A stretch of 48,998 nucleotides of DNA, taken from Anaerolineaceae bacterium. Its GTDB lineage: Bacteria > Chloroflexota > Anaerolineae > Anaerolineales > Anaerolineaceae. Location: the NCBI GenBank assembly GCA_011620555.1, contig WOYY01000045.1, positions 1 through 48,998 of the forward strand, in the 5' to 3' direction. A program made the position numbers and the translations under genes. Positions 26,139 to 33,478 of the stretch are shown piece after piece. Numbering within the stretch: the stretch's first letter is position 1; each line of letters opens with the position of its first letter. The notes beneath the pieces were generated by a model. The model was not told the origin of the DNA and searched no databases. It was given only the letters and a program-made list of their open reading frames with translations.

Positions 26139-28228
26139 CAGCTCATCACCTTCCTGCAGGCGTCAATCACGCGCTGCGTATTCGGGATCGTGAGATCTTC
26201 GAGAACCTCAGCCCGCGGGACGGGGATATTCAATGAAGCAACCCGGACCATCGGGGCATCGAGATAATCAAAAGCCTGCTCGTTCACCCGGACCATAACC
26301 TCATTGATAAAGCTGGTATTTTCGTAAGCTTCGGTCACGCCCACCAGGCGGCCGGTCTTCCGGACGGATTCGACAACGGTGTCCATATCCAGGGGCATCA
26401 GGGTCCGCAGGTCTATGACCTCCACATCAATACCTTCCTGGGCCAGCGCTTCGGCGGCTTCGAGCGCTCGCAGCACCATCCGGGAGTAGGTCACAATGGT
26501 CAGGTCCTTGCCTTCGCGTTTGATATCGGCCACACCAAAGGGAATCTTGTATTCGCCTTCGGGGACAGGGCCTTTTTCCTTATAGAGCATTTTGTGCTCA
26601 ATAAACATCACGGGGTTGTCATTTTCAATCGCCGTGGTGAGCAGACCTTTGGCGTCATAGGGCGTGGAGGGCATCACAACATACACGCCGGGGAGATGGG
26701 TCCAAAGGGACTCAAGGCTCTGGGAGTGATGGGCGGCAATCGCCCGGCCGGCGCCGCCTTCGGTCCGCAGGGTGACGGGCACGGAGGTCTTGCCGCCGAA
26801 CATATAGCGGTTCTTGCCGCCGACATTCGCCAGCTGGTCAATGATCAGGGGTGTAAAGTCCACATACATGATCTCAGCCACGGGCCGCATGCCGCACATC
26901 GCCGCGCCCACGGACGCGCCGGCGATCGTGGCCTCGGAGATGGGAGTGTCGCGGACGCGCTCTTCACCAAATTCGTCCACCAGGCCGCGGGTCGCGCCAT
27001 AGGCGCCGCCATAGAGGCCGATATCCTCGCCCATCAGGAACACATTCGGGTCCTTGGTCAATTCCTCCCGCATCGCTTCGTTGAGCGCCTGGGCATAGGT
27101 GATCTGGCGCATATCCTTGTCATTGCGGACCTGTTCGCGCAGTTTTTTCTCAGCCTGGATGTCCGCCGCGGTCCAGTTATCGGGCGCATACAAATCCGTC
27201 ATCAGCAGATCAGCGCTGGGCGGTTCGGAGGCTTTGCTGAATTCCATCGCAACATCGAGCTTCTCATCCACGGCCTCTTCCATAGATTCCACTTCGACTT
27301 CCTTGACCATGCCGATCTCTTCCAACTCACTGGAGAGCTTTTGGATGGGGTCCTTGGCTTTGTATTCCGCTTCTTCCTCACGGGTGCGATATGCCCGGGG
27401 GTCAGAGTGGGAATGGCCGTAATAGCGGTAGGTTTCGCATTCAACGATGGACGGACCTTCGCCCTTGCGAGCGCGGGCCACCGCCTCGGAAACGGCCTTG
27501 CGGACTTTCAGGACGTCCATGCCGTCCACGATCACGCCGGGGATGCCATAGGCACAGGCCCGGTCGGCCACATGGTGCAGCTTGCTGGCCTTGACGAAGG
27601 GGGTGGACATAGCATACTTGTTGTTTTCAACCACGAAAATGACCGGCAAGTCCCATTCGGAAGCCATGTTCAGGGCCTCATGGAAGTTGCCGGTGTTGGA
27701 AGCGCCGTCGCCAAAGAAACAGAGCACCACCGAGTCGGTGCCTTTGAGCTTCTGGGCCAGGCCGGCGCCAACGGCAACCGGGAGGTTCCCGCCGACGATG
27801 CCGGTGGCGCCCAGGTTCCCATGGGCCACATCAGCAATGTGCATCGAGCCGCCCTTGCCTTTGCAGTAGCCGCCGGATTTACCCAAAACCTCGGCCATCA
27901 TCTTGTTGTAATGCTCCTGCTTTTCCTCGGGGGTTTTGGCCGCCATATCACCATGCGCATGGGCGTGGCCGTGGCCGCGATGGGTGCTGGTGATGAAATC
28001 ATGGTCGTCGATCGCGCCGATGGCGCCCACAGCGACAGCCTCTTCACCTGCATAAAGGTGGGAAGCGCCTTTCAATACTGCCGTCCCTAACAGGCCGGCA
28101 ATATTATTCTCCAAGGCTCTGATCTCCATCATTTGCCGCAAATAAGTCATCAATTGCTCTTTGGTGAGCGATTGTTCCTCAATCAGCGCGGTCACTTCTT
28201 CAATCGTATGGATTTTCTTCTGCGTCAT
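26138..28228 (-). CDS. Fused 2-oxoacid dehydrogenase E1 alpha-beta subunit
   Basis: A 696-residue thiamine-diphosphate enzyme that joins the two E1 subunits in one chain. The alpha part (about 1-335) has the HRGHGHA loop (83-89), GGYCKGKGGSMH, and the ThDP motif from GDGASNTG (173-180) to ENN (201-203). A linker of about 35 residues leads to the beta part (from about 373): ITYAQALNEAMREEL, FLMGEDIGLYGGAYGATRGL, RDTPISEATIAGASVGAA and the C-terminal LEDLTIPN block. E1 decarboxylates the 2-oxoacid and loads E2. The architecture resembles the pyruvate/acetoin type. It is the first gene of a two-gene operon with E2; no E3 gene is present in the window. GGAG precedes the ATG by eight bases. Confidence 0.93.
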   Translation of the reverse strand: MTQKKIHTIEEVTALIEEQSLTKEQLMTYLRQMMEIRALENNIAGLLGTAVLKGASHLYAGEEAVAVGAIGAIDDHDFITSTHRGHGHAHAHGDMAAKTPEEKQEHYNKMMAEVLGKSGGYCKGKGGSMHIADVAHGNLGATGIVGGNLPVAVGAGLAQKLKGTDSVVLCFFGDGASNTGNFHEALNMASEWDLPVIFVVENNKYAMSTPFVKASKLHHVADRACAYGIPGVIVDGMDVLKVRKAVSEAVARARKGEGPSIVECETYRYYGHSHSDPRAYRTREEEAEYKAKDPIQKLSSELEEIGMVKEVEVESMEEAVDEKLDVAMEFSKASEPPSADLLMTDLYAPDNWTAADIQAEKKLREQVRNDKDMRQITYAQALNEAMREELTKDPNVFLMGEDIGLYGGAYGATRGLVDEFGEERVRDTPISEATIAGASVGAAMCGMRPVAEIMYVDFTPLIIDQLANVGGKNRYMFGGKTSVPVTLRTEGGAGRAIAAHHSQSLESLWTHLPGVYVVMPSTPYDAKGLLTTAIENDNPVMFIEHKMLYKEKGPVPEGEYKIPFGVADIKREGKDLTIVTYSRMVLRALEAAEALAQEGIDVEVIDLRTLMPLDMDTVVESVRKTGRLVGVTEAYENTSFINEVMVRVNEQAFDYLDAPMVRVASLNIPVPRAEVLEDLTIPNTQRVIDACRKVMS

Positions 28229-28383
28229 TTATTGTCTCCACATCTAAATAGTAAAAACGAACTCATTTTATAGCCGCCATGCCATTGCGGGGCAGGCAGC
28301 CTTATAAGGCCGAGCAAATAGCAATAATCAACAAAACTAAGCAATATTCATTATAGGTACATTCTGACAATTTAGGTACCCCC

Positions 28384-28445
28384 GTCACCTAAATCAGGAG
28401 CTTTGTCCATTGATTCGTGAACAATGTACTGGGGATTCAGGTGAC
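28384..28445. repeat. Imperfect inverted repeat, possible mobile-element end remnant
   Basis: GTCACCTAAAT (28384-28394) and ATTCAGGTGAC (28435-28445) form an 11-bp inverted repeat with one mismatch, 40 bases apart. It lies in the 255-base gap between the E1 gene and the UroD-like gene, near a repeated AGGTAC. This could be the trace of an insertion sequence or a small palindromic element. No transposase is seen. Nothing else is recognisable in this gap. Confidence 0.3.
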
Positions 28446-28483
28446 ATTTTACCCATCCCATTAATCAATCGTCCCAGGCTCAA

Positions 28484-29725
28484 TCACGCAGCTGCCTGAA
28501 AATTGCGGGCAGTATCATACATCGCCAGAATATTCTCCGGGGGAATATTGGCCTGAATGTTATGGATCTGGTTGAAAACAAAGCCGCCGCCGGGGGTAAA
28601 GATTTTCAGCCGCTCCGCCACATGCGCGCGGATCTCCTCCGGGCTGGCGTTGGGGAGCACGGACTGGGTATCACAACCGCCGCCCCAAAAGACCAACTGC
28701 TCGCCATAGGTTGCCTTGAGCATCTCGGGCGCCATATTGGCCGCGCTGGTCTGGACCGGGTTCAGGATATCCACCCCGGCTTCGATCAGATCGGGGATCA
28801 GCGGGGAAATGCTCCCGCAGGAATGCAGGAACACTTTGCACTGCGAGTGCTCGTGCACGAAATGATAGAGCGCGTGGTGGCCGGGTTGGATGTATTGCTG
28901 ATACATCCGCCGGGACATCTGCGGCCGGTCCTGCGTCCCCAGGTCGTCGCCGAACTGGATGATCTGGACGGCATCGCCCACAGCTTCCAAGTAAAGCGCC
29001 AGGTTTTGCAGGTGACGCTCCACCATCCCGGCGATCAGGTCTTCGGTGAAAGCGCCGCCTTCGGCGAGGTCTTCCATGAAAAGCTCCCAGCCCCGCAATT
29101 TCTGACCCATCTCCAATACGTTGCCGCCAAAACCCGCCATGATGGCGTAATCGGTGGTCTCAGAGAGCAGCTTGGCGCGCACCGCCAGATGTTTCAATTG
29201 TTCATCAGTGAACAGCGGGATCGGGATCTCCTTCAGGTCCGCGGGCGTCTTGGCCTCCCGCAGCGGCGGGTTGATCCGGGTGAAATAAAGCGCATCGGGG
29301 GACATCCGCCGGACGGGCACGCCCTGCTCCCAAACCAGCCAGCCGCCATCTTCCCCGTTCGGGCGCAGATCCAACCCCGTCGACACCCAGCAGCCCACGC
29401 CATTCGGCAGCGTCCAGGGTTTCCATTTGCCCGGCTGCGCTTCTCCCAAAGAATGGCTTAAGGGGATCACATCCCCGCCGAAGCGCTCCAACACTTCGAG
29501 CTCCACCTCAGCCAGCTGCTGGCCGATGTCGATGATCCGCAGCTGGCCGCTCTCAATCCCCAGATATTTCTTGAGCTTGTCGTAGGCAATCGCCATGATG
29601 CCAGTTGAGGCCATCCCGCCCAGGTCGATCGGCACCCGGTCGGTGGCTTCATGGCGCAATGCTTTCAAAATTCGCTCGCGCGGCGTATCCAAGGATTGTT
29701 TTGCGGTTCGCTGGTCGCTGGTCAT
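28484..29725 (-). CDS. Uroporphyrinogen decarboxylase-family protein (corrinoid methyltransferase-like)
   Basis: A 413-residue protein of the UroD/MtaA superfamily. The start RERILKALRHEATDRVPIDLGG (two halves, about residues 15-36) is the family's opening signature. Later come IIQFGDDLGTQDRPQMSRRMY (about 256-276) and KVFLHSCGSISPLIPDLIEAGVDILNPVQ, with the His and Cys that bind zinc in methylcobamide methyltransferases. The length, beyond a typical HemE, and these motifs favour a methyltransferase-type member over haem synthesis. There is no corrinoid protein next to it, so substrate is unknown. The frame runs to 29839, but the ATG at 29725 with AGAGGAAA upstream is preferred. Single gene on the minus strand. 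Confidence 0.82.
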   Translation of the reverse strand: MTSDQRTAKQSLDTPRERILKALRHEATDRVPIDLGGMASTGIMAIAYDKLKKYLGIESGQLRIIDIGQQLAEVELEVLERFGGDVIPLSHSLGEAQPGKWKPWTLPNGVGCWVSTGLDLRPNGEDGGWLVWEQGVPVRRMSPDALYFTRINPPLREAKTPADLKEIPIPLFTDEQLKHLAVRAKLLSETTDYAIMAGFGGNVLEMGQKLRGWELFMEDLAEGGAFTEDLIAGMVERHLQNLALYLEAVGDAVQIIQFGDDLGTQDRPQMSRRMYQQYIQPGHHALYHFVHEHSQCKVFLHSCGSISPLIPDLIEAGVDILNPVQTSAANMAPEMLKATYGEQLVFWGGGCDTQSVLPNASPEEIRAHVAERLKIFTPGGGFVFNQIHNIQANIPPENILAMYDTARNFQAAA

Positions 29726-30089
29726 GGAAGTTTCCTCTGAAATGTGGTTTTGGATGGCATTACGGATTCGGTGTGATTGGCCTGCCGGTCGAGCCTGAAC
29801 AGGTTTTCCAGTCCGGAGGGGATGATAGGCCAATCCCACCGTGATTATAGTACAAATGATTAAGATCTATACAACTCCCCAGGATTCAGGACAAAAATCC
29901 CTGAACCGCCCCAATTACAGGCGCATCAAAGGCGCTTGGCTTAACCACAAAGGCGCCTCTCTCACTTAGAAGCGCTCTTGGGTTCTGAAAACTGTGAGCA
30001 GGGGCTGGGAGCGAGCCGCTGCGCACCCAATAATTCTTATCCGACGTCCCCTGAGGGCAGACCGGGAACCTTCCCACCCGGCCGCGCCG
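29726..30089. other. Non-coding stretch upstream of the UroD-like gene
   Basis: I see no intact gene here. The first 115 bases hold the presumed promoter region of the UroD-like gene. A weak hairpin (TTCAGG / CCTGAA) lies near 29885. The rest leads into the gene remnants that follow and may itself be decayed sequence. Confidence 0.4.
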
Positions 30090-30179
30090 CTAGGCTTTCG
30101 CAGCGTTGACGGCGGCCACAAAATCGCGGGCCACTTCGGTGATCTGGTCATACTGCTCGCTGAGCAGCAGGTCCTTGCA
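30090..30179 (-). pseudogene. C-terminal remnant of an unidentified gene
   Basis: About 29 codons in protein-like helical style (KDLLLSEQYDQITEVARDF, then Val-Ala-Ala-Val-Asn) end in a stop at 30090 on the minus strand. The frame continues upstream only as the shadow of the plus-strand dehydrogenase remnant. I cannot name the parent family. It meets the other remnant tail to tail. Confidence 0.3.
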
Positions 30180-30455
30180 GGCCGTCCGCAAGGCGGGTTG
30201 GCCATCCTGATCGGCATCTTTGAGGACCCCTTCCCCAAAGTACCTGTTAATCTCTTCATCCAAAAGGAGATCACCCTCGCCGGTTCCCAGGGCTACAATT
30301 GGGACTTTCAGGACGCGCTCACGATCCTCGAACAAAACGACCTCTCCCTGGGGCCGCTCATCACCCACCGTTTACCCCTGGAAAAAGTGCAGGATGCCTT
30401 CAGTGTGCTCACCCAGCGCGGCAACCAGGCGATCAAGATCTTGATCGAAATGTAG
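30171..30455 (+). pseudogene. C-terminal fragment of a zinc-type alcohol dehydrogenase
   Basis: About 94 codons without a start match the end of medium-chain (threonine/sorbitol-dehydrogenase-like) dehydrogenases: PQGGLAILIGIFEDP, where the Rossmann fold ends, then LFIQKEITLAGSQGYNWDF, PLITHRLPLEKVQDAFSVL and a final AIKILIEM. The N-terminal catalytic zinc domain and most of the nucleotide-binding fold are gone, so this is a truncated, inactive copy. A possible terminator follows at 30479. It lies in the same direction as the GntR regulator downstream. Confidence 0.65.
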
Positions 30456-30478
30456 GAAAACGGTTTAGGATTAAGCGA

Positions 30479-30506
30479 AAAGAACCCGTCCTAGGATGGG
30501 TTCTTT
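30479..30506 (+). terminator. Possible terminator after the dehydrogenase remnant
   Basis: AAGAACCC and GGGTTCTT arms with a short centre, followed by TCTTATATT, 24 bases after the stop of the remnant. It is probably a leftover of the original gene's terminator. Confidence 0.5.
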
Positions 30507-30570
30507 CTTATATTGCGGAAAGTTTCCGCAAATGGGAGGAGGGTTTCGTAAAAATGCAAAAATTCCGCTT

Positions 30571-30599
30571 TTGACGAAGTATTCATTTGCGTATAGAAT
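30571..30599 (+). promoter_or_regulatory. Promoter of the GntR-family regulator gene
   Basis: TTGACG (30571-30576), 17 bases, then TAGAAT (30594-30599). Each box matches the sigma-70-type consensus at five of six positions. Transcription would begin near 30606, leaving a leader of about 107 bases before the regulator's ATG. Confidence 0.6.
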
Positions 30600-30712
30600 T
30601 ACTAACAGACACGGTCAATGAGGTGGAAATACCCAGAACAAGGTGTTTGCCAAATCCATCAAATCGTATTATTTTAGGTCGGAGCCTGCACCATTTTTAC
30701 CTTGGAGAAAAG

Positions 30713-31468
30713 ATGAATGCCGTTATTAAAAAAATTGATTTTTCGAGTTCAGTGCCCTATTATGCTCAATTAAAAGAATTGATCAAGCAGGAAATCACGG
30801 AGGGCGTCTGGCGCAGCGAGGAGCAGCTGCCCAGCCACTCTGAGCTATGTGAAATGTACGACGTGAGCAAATCCGTCGTCCGCCAGGCCCTGAAAGAACT
30901 CGAACTGGAAGGTTACATCGTCCAGCGGCGGGGAAAGCTGACCGAAATCGTTGATAAGAAGATCACTGGCGACATCCTGCAAAAACTTTCCGGCACCTAT
31001 CAAAACATGGCCCGCCTGGGCATTCACCCGGTGACAAAAATCCTGCTCAACGAAGTGGTCAAAGCGCCCACGTCAATCAGTGACCGGCTGGGCCTGGCTC
31101 CCGGCAGCAAAGTGGTCAAACTGCATCGACTGCGCTTCATCGAGAACGAGCCGTTCGCCTTCATGCGCTCCTATGTCCCTTATGACCTCTGCCCAAAAAT
31201 CGCCGAGGTTGACCTGACGGGCAAATCACTTCTGGAAGAGATCAAAAGGGAATATGGCTACGAGATCGATTCCAGCCGGCGATCCATTGAAGCCGTGCTG
31301 GCAAATGAGGATGAGGCCAAGCTCTTGGAAATTCCGGTGGGGTCCGCCCTGCTGCTCTATAAGTCCGTCTCCTATATCAGCTCCGGCCGCGCCATCGGGA
31401 CGACCAAGGTCCTCTTCCGCGGCGACCGGACCAAATTTGAAGTTGAAATCGGCAACTTTAAGGAATAA
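30713..31468 (+). CDS. GntR-family transcriptional regulator with UTRA domain
   Basis: A 251-residue HutC-type regulator. The winged helix at about 14-75 shows VPYYAQLKELIKQEI, LPSHSELCEMYDVSKSVVRQ and ALKELELEGYIVQRRGK. The UTRA effector domain follows (about 95-245), with LGLAPGSKVVKLHRLRFIENEPFAF, a mid-domain LLEEIKREYGYEI and the ending FRGDRTKFEVEIGN. Such proteins are usually repressors released by a sugar phosphate or similar ligand. Nothing next to it tells which. The ATG at 30713 has GGAG five bases upstream; the longer frame to 30587 overlaps the promoter and is rejected. The tRNA-Gly gene follows on the other strand. Confidence 0.9.
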   Translation: MNAVIKKIDFSSSVPYYAQLKELIKQEITEGVWRSEEQLPSHSELCEMYDVSKSVVRQALKELELEGYIVQRRGKLTEIVDKKITGDILQKLSGTYQNMARLGIHPVTKILLNEVVKAPTSISDRLGLAPGSKVVKLHRLRFIENEPFAFMRSYVPYDLCPKIAEVDLTGKSLLEEIKREYGYEIDSSRRSIEAVLANEDEAKLLEIPVGSALLLYKSVSYISSGRAIGTTKVLFRGDRTKFEVEIGNFKE

Positions 31469-31494
31469 GCCTTTTCCCCAACTTAAATAAATAA

Positions 31495-31566
31495 AGCGGG
31501 CGACCGGATTCGAACCGGCGAATGTCAGCTTGGAAGGCTGATGCCTTACCACTTGGCGACGCCCGC
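31495..31566 (-). tRNA. tRNA-Gly (anticodon UCC)
   Basis: The minus strand folds into a full cloverleaf. The acceptor stem is GCGGGCG / CGCCCGC, the D arm GCC-AAGTGGTAA-GGC, the anticodon loop CTTCCAA (anticodon UCC, reading GGA/GGG) and the T loop TTCGAAT. The discriminator base is U, as normal for glycine. CCA is not encoded. A 28-bp direct repeat begins 20 bases before its 5' end. Confidence 0.95.
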
Positions 31567-31585
31567 ATCAAATGCCACTCTATTT

Positions 31586-31613
31586 TACGCGACTCGCTTT
31601 ATTCGGTCAACCT
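31586..31613 (+). repeat. 28-bp direct repeat, tRNA-side copy
   Basis: A 28-base sequence beginning TACGCGACTCGCTTTATT recurs at 33451-33478 in the same orientation with one difference (T to C at position 14). The two copies bracket an AT-rich 1.84-kb segment carrying one membrane-protein gene. Confidence 0.85.
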
Positions 31614-31687
31614 GGAGATGATCCTTCAAGAATTTTAACACCCTCACCCGGGTTTAATCCTACAGCCAGGGTTTATCGTCATTCCTA

Positions 31688-33337
31688 TCATTCAACTAGC
31701 CAGCGGTAGTCTCCCATAGATGAATCAAATTGGATTATTCTTTCCTCAGGGTCGTAATTTGTGACATCACATTGAAAATCAAAGAAAGTGAAGGGGTCTT
31801 TAATAATCCGAGTTTCAGATCTGTCCACATCATAATAGACAAAAATATACTTTCCCAGATCACAAGTCACGGAACTCCAATTATCAGCGTGATCCGGAAT
31901 ATCCAAATAATAGTATTCAGCAAAAAGATTTTCTGTATTGTAGAGAACTCTTAGCGCCGATTCGGCTTCCCAGTCGCCTCGCAAGGGTAACATTTCAAAA
32001 GGTGACAAGACTTCATAGCCTGGAACAATAATCACAACTTTCGTGCCAGGCTCAATTCCTGGCGCTTGAACGAACAGATTCTTCCACAAAGATTCCTGCT
32101 GCTGCCAAATTTCACTGCGGATATTCTGATTGTGAATTTGGTAAGCCATGCCTAGGATTACCAAGGGGATAACAATAATATTCACACGCGACGCAACCTT
32201 CTCTCTTTCTTGACTGACTAAAATCAGCAAGGCTGAAAACAAGGCGACAAGGGCAATGGAAGCTCCTGGAATAGCCGCAAAATTCACCCTTGAACCATCC
32301 CCATAAAAAATGGGTTGCCATAGAAAAATAACAGGAATATATCCGGCCGCCCAGATCAAAACGCCAACCCCTGCTATCTTAAAAAGATCGCTGCTCATAT
32401 TTTTCTGTTCAACACGATCATGTGGTTCGATGGTTTTTCTATTCTTAAATTTAGGCCAAGCAACAATTAAATAGAGTAGGGCGAGAACAAAGCAAATAAC
32501 AATAAAGACCCAATATTTATTTTCGCCAAAACCCAATAAAAACGGCCCCACCCAATTAAAGAGAAAGATAAAAGCCCCTTGAACGAACCGCTCCAAGAGC
32601 GTAGGAACAGAAAATATCACATTTTCCAGGTAATTATCAGAAACATTCATTGCCAAAGGCTGAATGACAGATCTCCAGAGAATAAATAAGAAAACTGTCA
32701 AGCCAGTCGTTTGGACCCATAATCTTCTCTTTAAGGGCAACGAACGGTAGAAAAACAAAGCTAAAATATCCACCGTCAATACAATACCTAAACCAATTTC
32801 GTAGGTGCCGAGGCTCACGATAATTAATAAATTTGATAATAGTAATTTCCAGGCTCTGCCAGCTTTTAAATAGTCAATCATTAACAACACTGCCAGCAGG
32901 ACAAGCAGCAGAGCCAGTGTATTGATCTGAGTGACCAGCCAAGTCCTCGCATAGTTAACGGGATAAATCAAAAAAATCAAAGCCGCCGGCAATGCCAGCC
33001 ATGGGTAACGATCAAATGCCGAGCGAATAATTAAGTAAAAAACCACGGCTGACAAGAAAATTAAAAACCAATTCAAAAAATAATATAACGTGATATTCAA
33101 TTTGAATATTGGAGCAACGATGGCGTATAAAGCCATCATAAAGGGACGCCTGTCCGCAAGATCAACGATGGAAAATGAACCAAAAATATAGGGCTCAATC
33201 AACATATTCCAATCATCGCTTCGCAGGGGAGGATTATTAAAAAGCCGCGGGTCAAGGATATAAACCAGGGAAACACAAAACAAGATAATGAGCCAAGAGT
33301 ATGGTTCTGTTCTTTTTATTAAGCTTTTTATTCTCAT
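31688..33337 (-). CDS. Polytopic membrane protein, GT-C-like, in a repeat-flanked islet
   Basis: A 549-residue protein with about eleven hydrophobic helices and a C-terminal soluble domain of about 130 residues. The first outer loop has LRSDDWNMLIEPY (about 38-50), a di-acidic motif like that of GT-C glycosyltransferases, followed by DLADRRPFMMALY. I do not recognise a precise family. It resembles uncharacterised large membrane proteins often found among glycan genes, and the partial gene at the right edge has a related loop (LMDDARTLS). The gene is much AT-richer than gatB next to it, and the whole segment is bracketed by 28-bp direct repeats beside tRNA-Gly, so horizontal gain is likely. 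Confidence 0.75.
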   Translation of the reverse strand: MRIKSLIKRTEPYSWLIILFCVSLVYILDPRLFNNPPLRSDDWNMLIEPYIFGSFSIVDLADRRPFMMALYAIVAPIFKLNITLYYFLNWFLIFLSAVVFYLIIRSAFDRYPWLALPAALIFLIYPVNYARTWLVTQINTLALLLVLLAVLLMIDYLKAGRAWKLLLSNLLIIVSLGTYEIGLGIVLTVDILALFFYRSLPLKRRLWVQTTGLTVFLFILWRSVIQPLAMNVSDNYLENVIFSVPTLLERFVQGAFIFLFNWVGPFLLGFGENKYWVFIVICFVLALLYLIVAWPKFKNRKTIEPHDRVEQKNMSSDLFKIAGVGVLIWAAGYIPVIFLWQPIFYGDGSRVNFAAIPGASIALVALFSALLILVSQEREKVASRVNIIVIPLVILGMAYQIHNQNIRSEIWQQQESLWKNLFVQAPGIEPGTKVVIIVPGYEVLSPFEMLPLRGDWEAESALRVLYNTENLFAEYYYLDIPDHADNWSSVTCDLGKYIFVYYDVDRSETRIIKDPFTFFDFQCDVTNYDPEERIIQFDSSMGDYRWLVE

Positions 33338-33450
33338 GCCACCCTCAATGAGTAACCCCTTTGTTTAATGCCATTCAAAGAAAACCAAGGAAATCAAGGA
33401 AATCAAGCCGACTTTTCATTGGGCTGCCAGTAATATTTGCGACTAAATTC

Positions 33451-33478
33451 TACGCGACTCGCTCTATTCGGTCAACCT
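33451..33478 (+). repeat. 28-bp direct repeat, gatB-side copy
   Basis: The second copy of the repeat seen at 31586-31613. It covers the gatB stop codon (33472-33474) and the bases just past it, so the duplicated sequence contains the very end of gatB. This implies that gatB once lay directly beside tRNA-Gly. Confidence 0.85.

Noticed and set aside
26594-28090. A 498-codon plus-strand open frame antisense to the E1 gene
   Set aside because: It lies wholly within the clearly coding fused E1 gene; the translation is His/Gly-rich and has no recognisable domain, as is typical of an antisense shadow.
31495-31613. A classical tRNA-targeted integrative element at tRNA-Gly
   Set aside because: No integrase gene is present, and the direct repeat is not a copy of the tRNA 3' end; it copies the gatB end instead.
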